Source: Pseudomonadota bacterium (lineage in GTDB: Bacteria > Pseudomonadota > Alphaproteobacteria > Rhizobiales > Hyphomicrobiaceae). Taken from it: a stretch of 23,142 nucleotides of DNA. Made by a program: the position numbers and the translations under genes. The stretch lies in NCBI GenBank assembly GCA_023428365.1, contig JAEYYQ010000542.1:1-23142 (forward strand). Reading direction: 5' to 3'. Numbering within the stretch: the stretch's first letter is position 1; each line of letters starts with the position of its first letter. Below are positions 9,648-16,794 of this stretch, one piece after another. The notes under the pieces were generated by a model that did no database searches, had not been told where the DNA came from, and saw nothing but the letters and a program-made list of their open reading frames with translations.

Positions 9648-12600
9648 GGCTTGCCGCCTCGACCCTTATGACGCCCGCCGCGAGCGGGATCATCGTAGGG
9701 TCGACCTGTTGACGATTGACGATACGCTCCAATTTGGTCCTGAGCTGTTCCTCTTCTTTCCTTATCAGGCCCTCAGTCATCGCGACCGGGCGAAGATTGC
9801 CTTCTCTCCGGAATTTCTCAATCCGGCTGCGGAGCCCTTCAAGCCGCCGCTTTGCGAGTTTCTCCGCGCTCGTTTTCTGTTGATTGCAACGAACTTTGTT
9901 TTCTGCTTCGAAGTCAGAAAGCCGCTGGCCGAACGCATCGGCAAGCGCCTCCTCGCACCGGACTGCCACGTTGCAGATTTCAGGCAGGCCGGGCAGCACG
10001 TTTATCGCATTTTGAAGGACATGGCCGAAACGCGACGCGGCCGTAATGAGCGTCTCGGATTCAGCTGCACCGCACGCCCGGCCGGTCGTGAGGTTCAGCG
10101 CCCGGAATGCTAGTAGCTGATCGGATTTCAAGCCGTGGAAAGACCATCTGTGGGCTGAAAACACATAGTCGCCTGGCGCTACTTTTGCGTCCGTCTCATT
10201 CAACCTTATAGCCGCGACACGATGGAGCTGATCTTGCTCGCCTTGATAGCGCGCCCGAATCCACAGAATGAGCGGATGACTCGGTTCAATAAACTCCGTC
10301 TCGGGGGATACATCCTCGGTTTTCCTTGGATCAAACGCGCAGAGCACCTGCCTGTTGCCGCGATGAAGCGTGGTGCGTGTGGAAGGCCGTGTCTCGGCAA
10401 CGAAGTACCCAAGAGAGAACCGCGCTTCGTCTGACAGCGTTATTCGGGCGGCATATTCGAGATCGCTTGATTGCTCCACCTGCGTGCCGGGATAATTCCG
10501 CGCGAAAAAATCGTCCACAAGCGCGCGAAGCTCAAATGGGCTGAGCCAGCGGCCATTGTCACGGCTGTCCTTTACATGATCCAGGATATAGTCGGAGAAG
10601 CCGACTAGATTGATAGCTTCTTCCTCAAGCTTCAGCCGCTCCTGCTGGGTGTTGCGGATCGCCAGTTCCGCCTGCGTGGACTTCCGGTCGCGCTCTTCCT
10701 CGGTCAGGTTGGGATTGAGCAGGTCCACGAGCAGCCGCTCGGTCACATCGCCAAGTATATCCTCTAGATCGCCGATACTCTCGCGGAACAAGTTGATGCG
10801 CTCGTATAGGCGCATCAGGATCCTGTCTTCGACAGTGTTTTCGACGGCAAGATTGATGATGGATATGCTCTCCGCCTTCTGGCCGAGGCGGTCAAGCCTG
10901 CCGATCCGCTGCTCCACGCGCATCGGATTCCAGGGAAGATCGTAATTTACCAAAAAGCGGCAGAATTGAAGGTCGATGCCCTCGCTGCCCACTTCCGATG
11001 ACAGGAGCACGGAAGGCCCATCAGCGCGAGCGAAGGCGCGTATGATGTTGTCCTTCTCCGCTCCCATGTCGCCCATGATCAGCGCGACATTTACACCGTC
11101 GGCTTTAAGACGGCGCGCGAGATATTTGAGCGTCCCGCGATAGAATGCGAAAATGACGAATTTCTCTTTTGCGTTCTTCTTCAGCTCAGAAATCAGGAAT
11201 TCCTTGAGCGCGCGGTATTTATTATCGCCTGCCTCAAGACTGGCAATGTCATACGCGCAATCCAGTGCGGCCCCGCCAGCGCCCTCTTGACCTGCGTCAT
11301 CGTCGCTTTCACTCGCTTCCGAGGGCGCGCCAGGCAGCAATTCGCGGGATACCCCGAAATCCTCCCAAAGCAAGTCCTCAATAAGACCCTTTTCGCGCCA
11401 GCTCTCAAGCGCACCAACGATTGAGCTGGCCATTTGGCGCTGGCGCGCAATGAGGGAGAATAGCGACACGCCGCTCTTGCCGACGGCTTCCTGCCAAATC
11501 CTGTCGGTGACGTGCTGATACAGAGCCATCTCGTCAGGGCTGAATCGTATCTGTAGGGTTTGAGGCCTACGCTCAACGCGCTTTTCCAGAACTTCGCGCT
11601 TTCTGCTGCGGGTCATATACTGGGAAAGCAGCGAACGGCTCTCCAGAAGCCGCAATATCTCGATGCGCCGCTCCGGATCTGGCGCGTCGTCAGTGAGATA
11701 CTCTCTGATCCGTGCAAGGACGGCATCATTCTGGAAATAATCGGACTGCTGCGCGTCCACGAGGGCCGCCAGCGCTCCCGGCATGTCGGCAGGCTCCTGC
11801 CACAGCGCCCGCTGCGCGCGGACGATAGTGGAATTCGCGGCAAGCATATCCTGGAAGAGGAACGAGTCATAAAACTGATCCGGATCGACCAGACGGAGAA
11901 GTTGGTAAAGGTTATCGCTGCCGATCTGGATCGGCGTCGCGGTGAGCATCACCAAATGGTGTGACGCCTCCCTCAGCAACCTGCCGAGGCGGTTATTTCC
12001 GGTTGAAGGATTGCGAAGGTAGTGCGCTTCGTCAATGATGACATAATCGAACAGCGCGAACTCTTCCGTGGTTGCATTCTCTTCCAGAAGGCGGGCGAAT
12101 TGGGCGCGCGCACCTGTGGCGCTTTCGTTCTCGTAGTTCGCCGGAGGCCGAAGACCTTCTAGGCTTGTGATGTAGACAAACGAATCGGCAGCCCTGTGAA
12201 CGGCAACATCCTTCATGCGCTCAAACAGATTGCGAGCCGATATGATCTCTCCGGAGATGTTGAATCGTTTCCGCAGATCGCTGCGCCACTTCTCACGCAG
12301 CATAGCCGGACAGACAATCAGAAGCCTTCGTGCTGACTGTCGAGCCTGGATTTCCTTCCAGATGTATGTCGCTTCGATCGTCTTTCCGAGACCGACTTCG
12401 TCGGCGATCAGCATCCGGCCTACGGGAGATTCAATAAACCGCATGACCGGTTTGAACTGATGCGGATGGAAGTCGGTATTGCTGGCTTCCATCGAATAGA
12501 AAATGTTCGTCAGCTCGCCCTTGATCTTCTCGAACGTCAGGACGCGGCGCAGGTCGCTCGGCCCGCCGAACACGCCGCTTTCGAGCAGATCAAATATTTC

Positions 12601-12813
12601 CTTCTGTTCGCCGATCGGCTCCAGAAGATCGTAGCGTTTGAACTGCTTTTCATTTGGGCCAAAGTCGATCTCCACCATAAGAAAAGTTCCGGCGCGCTTG
12701 GCGCGTCCAGTGGTGATGCCCTGCCGTCCTGGATTGTCGCGCAGACGCACTTTCGTTCCAGCGACTTCGGGATTCCAACCGGGGTCTGTCGCCGCCACGA
12801 TAACTTCAGCCAT
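9631..12813 (-). CDS. SNF2/RapA-like helicase paired with the Hsp70-like ATPase
   Basis: About 1060 residues with a full SF2 motor. Walker A is ADEVGLGKT (about 140), motif II is IDEAHYLRN (about 260), motif III is LTATPIQIG (about 290), motif V is SSEVGSEGIDLQ, and motif VI is QRIGRLDRLGQ (about 635). The N-terminus contains a short basic/beta segment (VRLRDNPGRQG). The last 150 residues are strongly charged with predicted coiled coil (EKLAKRRLEGLRSRIEKF). No nuclease motif was seen. The overall plan is that of RapA/HepA ATPases that translocate on double-stranded DNA and remodel bound complexes. The frame is open to a TTG at 12846; I prefer ATG 12813 (MAEVIVAATD), although neither start has a strong ribosome binding site. 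It is first in the leftward cluster and overlaps the Hsp70-like gene by 17 bp. It differs clearly in sequence from the DrmD-like helicase, so it is not a recent duplicate. Confidence 0.86.
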   Translation of the reverse strand: MAEVIVAATDPGWNPEVAGTKVRLRDNPGRQGITTGRAKRAGTFLMVEIDFGPNEKQFKRYDLLEPIGEQKEIFDLLESGVFGGPSDLRRVLTFEKIKGELTNIFYSMEASNTDFHPHQFKPVMRFIESPVGRMLIADEVGLGKTIEATYIWKEIQARQSARRLLIVCPAMLREKWRSDLRKRFNISGEIISARNLFERMKDVAVHRAADSFVYITSLEGLRPPANYENESATGARAQFARLLEENATTEEFALFDYVIIDEAHYLRNPSTGNNRLGRLLREASHHLVMLTATPIQIGSDNLYQLLRLVDPDQFYDSFLFQDMLAANSTIVRAQRALWQEPADMPGALAALVDAQQSDYFQNDAVLARIREYLTDDAPDPERRIEILRLLESRSLLSQYMTRSRKREVLEKRVERRPQTLQIRFSPDEMALYQHVTDRIWQEAVGKSGVSLFSLIARQRQMASSIVGALESWREKGLIEDLLWEDFGVSRELLPGAPSEASESDDDAGQEGAGGAALDCAYDIASLEAGDNKYRALKEFLISELKKNAKEKFVIFAFYRGTLKYLARRLKADGVNVALIMGDMGAEKDNIIRAFARADGPSVLLSSEVGSEGIDLQFCRFLVNYDLPWNPMRVEQRIGRLDRLGQKAESISIINLAVENTVEDRILMRLYERINLFRESIGDLEDILGDVTERLLVDLLNPNLTEEERDRKSTQAELAIRNTQQERLKLEEEAINLVGFSDYILDHVKDSRDNGRWLSPFELRALVDDFFARNYPGTQVEQSSDLEYAARITLSDEARFSLGYFVAETRPSTRTTLHRGNRQVLCAFDPRKTEDVSPETEFIEPSHPLILWIRARYQGEQDQLHRVAAIRLNETDAKVAPGDYVFSAHRWSFHGLKSDQLLAFRALNLTTGRACGAAESETLITAASRFGHVLQNAINVLPGLPEICNVAVRCEEALADAFGQRLSDFEAENKVRCNQQKTSAEKLAKRRLEGLRSRIEKFRREGNLRPVAMTEGLIRKEEEQLRTKLERIVNRQQVDPTMIPLAAGVIRVEAASHELAR

Positions 12814-12986
12814 GCCCCGCCATTTCTTCTCGATGTTATTGGACAACTTCTACGATGTGTTGCTGACGCTTTCAATAATTGCGCTATCCGGCCGCAATAC
12901 GCAGATTCCGCAGCGCACGGAATGTCAGCCGCAGATATTGCGGCGAGCCTCCTGCCGTCACTTCTCAGCTTGGCACTAGCTTTGCT

Positions 12987-13000
12987 TGACTAATTAGTCA
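12987..13000. promoter_or_regulatory. Perfect 14-bp palindrome, possible operator
   Basis: TGACTAATTAGTCA is identical to its reverse complement. It sits between the divergent helicase and integrase promoters, about 175 bp from the helicase start. An AT-rich perfect palindrome in a GC-rich background fits a dimeric repressor site. No regulator gene is adjacent, so the role is inferred. Confidence 0.4.
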
Positions 13001-13170
13001 GGCACCCGCGCGACAAGCAGGCTCTCTGCCTTCGCTAACGTATTCAGCTGCCAGTATTTGCTGAGTACGCTCAGCGGTCGGCTTTGTCCCACATGAGCCA
13101 TTCGGGCGTCTACCTCGCTTGATCCTCGACTTATGCCGGCTCTTTTTGTTGTTCGGGTCGCCTTTACACA

Positions 13171-13204
13171 ATAACTTCCGATAACCATTATTCTCGGAAG
13201 CTAT
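13171..13204. repeat. loxP-like inverted repeat, candidate recombinase core site
   Basis: The left arm ATAACTTCCGATA (13171-13183) and the reverse complement of the right arm, ATAGCTTCCGAGA (13192-13204), match at 11 of 13 positions. They are separated by an 8-bp asymmetric spacer, ACCATTAT. The 13-8-13 layout is the one used by Cre/loxP, and the left arm also matches the loxP arm (ATAACTTCGTATA) at 11 of 13 positions. It ends 16 bp before the ATG of a tyrosine recombinase. I infer that it is the crossover or accessory site of that enzyme; it could instead be an operator for the integrase gene. Confidence 0.6.
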
Positions 13205-13220
13205 TCGAAGGCCATATCAC

Positions 13221-14183
13221 ATGAATTCCACGGCCATTGTCTCCGTCACCACTGCGTCGGAAGTATCGTCCCCTATCGGCGAGGAGCTCGAACGCGCCGC
13301 TGGTTACGCCCAGGCCGAGAAGTCCGAGGCGACGCGCAAAGCCTACATGAGCGACTTCCGGCACTTCGGCTTGTGGGCTCAGGGGCGCGGCCTGCGCATC
13401 CTCCCGGCTTTGCCCGAGACCGTCGCCGCCTATCTGGCCGATCAGGCTGCGCGCGGCGCCAAGCCCTCCACGCTCGGCCGGCGCTGCGCCGCCATCCAGT
13501 ACATGCACGGCAGCCACCCAAATCCGATTGCCGACCCGCGGGTGAAAGCGGTGATGCGCGGCATCCGGCGCACGCACGGCGCGGCGCCGAAGCGAACTGC
13601 GCCGGCAACGGCAGAACGGATCATCGCCATGGCGCCGCAACCAGACGGCAGACTGGCCACGTTGCGCGATCGTGCTCTGCTGCTTCTCGGCTTCGCCGGT
13701 GCCTTCCGCCGCTCCGAACTGGTTACGCTCAACGTCGAGGACATCGAAGAAGTCGCCGAAGGTCTTCGCGTAACCATCCGTCGCGGCAAGACCGACCAGG
13801 AAGCACGCGGCATGGTCATCGCGATCGTCCGCGGCGAGATCGCATGCCCCGTAGCAGCCCTGCGAGCATGGCTGGAGGCCGCAAACATCACTGAGGGCCC
13901 AATCTTCCGCCGCATTCGCCGCGGCGATCACGTGCAGCCTGAGAGGCTTACAGACCGATCCGTCGCCGACATCGTCAAGGCGCATGCGCAACGTGTCGGG
14001 TTGGACCCGGCGACATTCTCGGGCCATTCGCTGCGGTCCGGCTTCCTGACCAGCGCGGCGCGCCGCGGCGCCACGCTGTTCAAGATGATGGCGACGAGCC
14101 GGCTTGGGTCGGCAGAGACGGTTACGGCCTATGTCCGCGACCAGGAGCTGTTCAAGGACCACGCCGGCGCCGGGCTGCTGTAA
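13221..14183 (+). CDS. Tyrosine-type site-specific recombinase/integrase
   Basis: 320 residues with an N-terminal SAM-like core-binding domain (about 20-110) and a C-terminal catalytic domain. Catalytic residues seen are R163 (AFRRSEL), K190 (RRGKT), H269 and R272 (GHSLRSGF), and nucleophile Y304 (TVTAYVRD). The position nine residues before the tyrosine, normally His or Trp, is Leu (L295). The tail DHAGAGLL is typical of a family of alphaproteobacterial recombinases. The ATG is preceded by GAAGG at 9-nt spacing. It is the only gene reading rightward in the window. The loxP-like repeat just upstream is the likely target. It belongs to a different family from the integrase at the tRNA, so the island may be composite. 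Confidence 0.88.
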   Translation: MNSTAIVSVTTASEVSSPIGEELERAAGYAQAEKSEATRKAYMSDFRHFGLWAQGRGLRILPALPETVAAYLADQAARGAKPSTLGRRCAAIQYMHGSHPNPIADPRVKAVMRGIRRTHGAAPKRTAPATAERIIAMAPQPDGRLATLRDRALLLLGFAGAFRRSELVTLNVEDIEEVAEGLRVTIRRGKTDQEARGMVIAIVRGEIACPVAALRAWLEAANITEGPIFRRIRRGDHVQPERLTDRSVADIVKAHAQRVGLDPATFSGHSLRSGFLTSAARRGATLFKMMATSRLGSAETVTAYVRDQELFKDHAGAGLL

Positions 14184-14327
14184 GCCTGCGGGCCTTCACA
14201 GCCATTCGCTTAGGTTACGAGAAGGAGTTGCCCAACCTCGCGAGCCCTCTCGAAGCCTCGCGAGTGCTCGATGCTAACGGACGGCGCCCTCACCTAACGG
14301 CTCGCGACGACAAGCCGCCGATCTCTC

Positions 14328-14596
14328 CTTTTTAGGGTGTCGGAAAACTCAGCCTGCCTGAGACGACAACGCGCAACGTTGGAACCCTCTGCGATGGCGC
14401 ACCGAGGCTCCACGGCCGCAGCTTTTTATAGAGTCCAAAAACTCCGCGGGCCCAATGGACCGATGTGGGGCGTAACCGCTGGCTTTCTTTGCCGTGGTTT
14501 TAGCGCTGCCCTTTTTAGGGACTGACAAAACTCCTCGTGCGGCAAAGACTGCGACGGCGTAGGTCTCTTGCCTTTTTACGGCGTCGGAAAGCCTAT
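14328..14596. repeat. Four imperfect direct repeats (iteron-like)
   Basis: Copies begin at 14328, 14422, 14511 and 14572. Each starts with CTTTTTA. Most then read G/T-rich, TC, AAAACTC. The first is CTTTTTAGGGTGTCGGAAAA and the third is CTTTTTAGGGACTGACAAAA. Start-to-start spacing is 94, 89 and 61 bp. They lie between an integrase and a RepA helicase gene, which suits initiator binding, but the spacing is wider and less regular than in classical iterons. Confidence 0.5.
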
Positions 14597-15097
14597 TCGC
14601 CGCGAGTTCTCAGCAACTTAGTTGAAGTGACCTCAGCCTCGAATACTAGGCCGCTTGTGAAAAAAGCGGTCTAATTCGGGTGCTAGTTTTGTCCAGTTGA
14701 GGTCATTCTTAGGTCTGTGGCGATGCTTTCCAAGCTGTCACCGGCCCGCGCCGTGGGCTAACCGGCACCCCGATTGCCACTGTTCCAACAATTTGGGCCC
14801 GACGGTCGTGCACGGTGGACATCCGCCATTCCGCGCCAGCCCAATCCCAACCGAATTGATCGCGGCCGCCAGCGCGGCTAGACTGCTGACGCTGGGAGTG
14901 ACTTCCAAGCCGGCCGCCTTAAGCACTGTCTTGAGCACCGTCGGTCTCAGACCGGCTCCCAGCGCCTTTCCCACCTTCGCCGCCAGTGCTGACGGCTCTT
15001 TGAACCCGCGTGGTTACGCTCGCGCCATTTCCAAATGAACATACAAGATTTAGCTTTCGCGGTTACGCGCATCAACATCACGTATTCGGAAATGTCT

Positions 15098-15135
15098 GTC
15101 CCGCGGGACGGCCTATAGAGCTGTCCCGCGGGACA
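15098..15135. promoter_or_regulatory. Twin 12-bp palindromes GTCCCGCGGGAC
   Basis: The perfect palindrome GTCCCGCGGGAC occurs at 15098-15109 and again at 15123-15134. Both copies share the extension CT on the left, and the second extends to TGTCCCGCGGGACA. Start-to-start distance is 25 bp. The pair ends four bases past the repA stop codon. Paired perfect palindromes of this kind fit a partition or initiator binding site, or an operator. No ParB-like gene is seen nearby. Confidence 0.55.
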
Positions 15136-15138
15136 CCG

Positions 15139-16116
15139 TCACTGTGACAGAAAATCGCCCGGCGGCCCGTTGGCCGGGCGCCGATCAAGTTCGGCTAAAC
15201 GACGCTGCAAAGCCGATTTGGAGATCCCGGATTCTTCGGCGAGTTCGCGATAGGACGCGCCTTGCCGCTTACGACGAAGCAGAGCGTCATCGTCAAGACA
15301 ATGCTGAACGGCCGCCTCCAGCCAAACGCCGGCCGAAAGCCTCGCCTCGAACGCCTGGGCGTCAGGTCCGCTGAACCGCCGATGCTTCGTGAAGTGAACT
15401 TCGAAGCGAGCACCGTCCTCGGGACGGTAGTCTGCGGGGGACCGCAGGCTGATCACACTGTCCAGCACATCTTCCTTTTTCGATGTGCCGCGCTGACCGT
15501 TGTTCTTGCCGTTGTGATGAACGAGAAGCACCGCTTTGCCCTGGCGACGCAAAGCAAGGCACCAATCCTGCACCGGTCCCCAGCTATCGGCATCGTTCTC
15601 CTTGAGGGACCGACAGAGAGTGGACAAATTGTCGACGATGACCAGATCCGCATCGCGGACGACCATGTCGTAGTAGCGCTGAGCATACCGATCAGCGAGG
15701 TCGGGAAGCCCCTCCTGCCTCAAATCAGCTGCCGCGATACGGAGGAAGTCCGGCGCAGGCGGCCTTTGCTCGGCAGAGCCTGCAACCTCACGCAGCCGAT
15801 CCTGCAGCAGTTCCGTCGGCATCTCGCCGTCGAGGAGAACAACCCGTGCCGGGCCGGCCCCGGCTTCCCAACGGAGAAACCGGGTGCCGGTGGCGACCGC
15901 CCACGCAACTCCATGCGCAAAATGGGTCTTACCGACCCCGCGAGCGGCGTGCACCATCGCGAGGCCTTTTTTCGGCAGCCACGGAGCCAAGAGTGTCTCC
16001 TGGGGCGGCACCCAATGACTCAGGAAGCTTTCGTAATCCATCGCCCTAACTGGTCGCTCGGTCCCCTCGAACGCAGCAGACTCCGCGATGATGGCCGTTT
16101 CGCCTTCACTGGTCAC
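15139..16116 (-). CDS. RepA-type AAA/RecA-fold replicative helicase ATPase
   Basis: 325 residues. Walker A is ARGVGKT (58-64), Walker B is ADLVIVDNLS (about 155), and there is a downstream sensor segment VLLVHHNGKNNG followed by RGTSKKEDVLDSVISLR, the pattern of RSF1010 RepA-like hexameric helicases (AAA_25 group). The C-terminus carries a helix-turn-helix (YRELAEESGISKSALQRRLAEL, about 290-312), suggesting DNA recognition fused to the motor. The start is GTG at 16116, overlapping the stop of the 94-aa gene by four bases, so the two are coupled. Such genes are common in plasmids and integrative elements, where they unwind the origin or load primase. Two palindromes lie directly after the stop, and the candidate iterons lie beyond them. 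Confidence 0.83.
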   Translation of the reverse strand: MTSEGETAIIAESAAFEGTERPVRAMDYESFLSHWVPPQETLLAPWLPKKGLAMVHAARGVGKTHFAHGVAWAVATGTRFLRWEAGAGPARVVLLDGEMPTELLQDRLREVAGSAEQRPPAPDFLRIAAADLRQEGLPDLADRYAQRYYDMVVRDADLVIVDNLSTLCRSLKENDADSWGPVQDWCLALRRQGKAVLLVHHNGKNNGQRGTSKKEDVLDSVISLRSPADYRPEDGARFEVHFTKHRRFSGPDAQAFEARLSAGVWLEAAVQHCLDDDALLRRKRQGASYRELAEESGISKSALQRRLAELDRRPANGPPGDFLSQ

Positions 16117-16397
16117 TTCGCCGGCTCCGAACGGAAGCTGGTGAAGGCGGTGGCCATGATCTCTTGGACAACGTCGTCACCGACGACCTCGCAGAGGCCG
16201 GAGATCTCCGCAGCGCTCTGCAACATGTCTGCCGCATCAATCAACCTGAGATTACCGGAGGCAACGCGATCGGCGAAAACGAGGCAGTGCCGTTCGAAAA
16301 CGGCGAGCCTCCGGGGACGGAAATCGTTGCCGTCGGCCAACGGCGCAGTTCGCTGCGCAGGGTGGCCCTGCTGGACGCGATGCTGTACATCGTGCAT
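16113..16397 (-). CDS. Small conserved-type hypothetical protein coupled to repA
   Basis: 94 residues, helical and acidic in the second half (IDAADMLQSAAEISGLCEVV). I do not recognise a named family; proteins of this size and look often precede RepA-type ATPases in alphaproteobacterial islands. A TTG at 16403 is in frame, but AGGAG lies only 2 nt from it and 8 nt from the ATG at 16397, so the ATG is the better start. The stop overlaps the GTG start of repA by four bases. The role may be control of the ATPase or a replication accessory. Confidence 0.65.
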   Translation of the reverse strand: MHDVQHRVQQGHPAQRTAPLADGNDFRPRRLAVFERHCLVFADRVASGNLRLIDAADMLQSAAEISGLCEVVGDDVVQEIMATAFTSFRSEPAK

Positions 16398-16437
16398 CGT
16401 CAATTCTCCTTTCGGAAATGGGAATTACGTTCTCTTT

Positions 16438-16468
16438 CCCCGGCGAAGTGTTGCTGCACTTCCCGGGG
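16438..16468. promoter_or_regulatory. Strong hairpin between the HTH gene and the repA operon
   Basis: CCCCGG-C-GAAGTG pairs with CACTTC-CCGGGG around the loop TTGCTG: 12 base pairs with one bulged C. In the plus direction it is followed by TTCATTTTTG, a weak T-tract. In the minus direction, in which the flanking genes read, there is none. It lies about 40 bases upstream of the 94-aa gene's ribosome binding site. It could be an attenuator or processing site; a terminator for antisense transcription is possible. Confidence 0.45.
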
Positions 16469-16489
16469 TTCATTTTTGTAGATGGCTTC

Positions 16490-16720
16490 TCAGGAGGCGC
16501 CGCGCGCCTTGCCGGCCGTTTCTCGCGTCTGATCGGAGGCGCCCCCAAATTCAGGCAGCCGGCCGATCCAGTCATGCAGGTCTTCGGCCAAGATCAAAGT
16601 CCGGCGCCCGCGTTTCACGGCGCGGAGCGTACCTGCACTGATCTCGTTGTAGACAGAGGTGCGACCGATGTTCGCCAGCCGGCAAACTTCGCCAATCGTA
16701 TAAGCCAGAGGAATGTTCAA
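16490..16720 (-). CDS. AlpA/excisionase-like helix-turn-helix protein
   Basis: 76 residues. The N-terminal winged-HTH of the MerR/excisionase superfamily is seen as YTIGEVCRLANIGRTSVYNE (7-26), followed by the wing with RRTLI and DLHDWIGRLP. The start appears to be TTG at 16720: AGGAG stands 7 nt upstream and the frame then reads NIPLAYTIGEV, whereas an upstream ATG at 16786 would add residues with no fold. Small proteins like this act as recombination directionality factors or repressors for P4-type islands. It lies between the tRNA-side integrase and the repA module on the same strand, so it is a good candidate for the excision factor of the island. Confidence 0.78.
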   Translation of the reverse strand: MNIPLAYTIGEVCRLANIGRTSVYNEISAGTLRAVKRGRRTLILAEDLHDWIGRLPEFGGASDQTRETAGKARGAS

Positions 16721-16794
16721 TATTGTTCTCCTGCGTCCAATGATGACCGCAGAAGCAGCTTCAGCTTTGACGCAAGTGGCCGGCACCTGCGCAG

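Larger units (their letters stand above)
12814..13220. other. Divergent intergenic region between the helicase operon and the second integrase
   Basis: About 400 bp separate the leftward helicase gene from the rightward integrase. It should hold both promoters. It contains a perfect 14-bp AT-rich palindrome (12987-13000) and the loxP-like inverted repeat (13171-13204), both listed separately. A 64-residue minus-strand frame (12994-13188) crosses the lox-like repeat. It has no recognisable family and I do not call it a gene. Confidence 0.5.
14184..15138. other. Long non-coding stretch, possible replication origin region
   Basis: About 950 bp between the integrase and repA. It contains four 25-bp imperfect direct repeats (14328-14596), a hairpin CCGCTT/AAGCGG near 14652-14670, and two identical palindromes next to repA. 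Opposing short frames at 14697-15038 (plus) and 14738-14974 (minus) have no family signature. The minus one starts with GTG without a ribosome binding site, so I do not call either a gene. Repeats beside a RepA-type helicase gene suggest a vegetative origin, which is inference. Confidence 0.4.

Noticed and set aside
12994..13188. 64-aa minus-strand frame crossing the lox-like repeat
   Set aside because: No family recognised and no Shine-Dalgarno sequence. A truncated gene cut by recombination at the site is conceivable but cannot be shown.
14328..14596. CRISPR array
   Set aside because: The four repeats are too divergent and the spacing too irregular, and no cas gene is present.
14697..15038. 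113-aa plus-strand frame and an opposing 78-aa minus-strand frame at 14738-14974
   Set aside because: Neither has a ribosome binding site or a recognisable family. The minus frame has no ATG start. The minus frame reads somewhat protein-like, so a degraded gene is possible, but the support is too weak.
15262..16641. 459-aa plus-strand open frame across repA and its upstream gene
   Set aside because: The minus strand has Walker motifs, coupled starts and ribosome binding sites. The plus frame has no recognisable domain.
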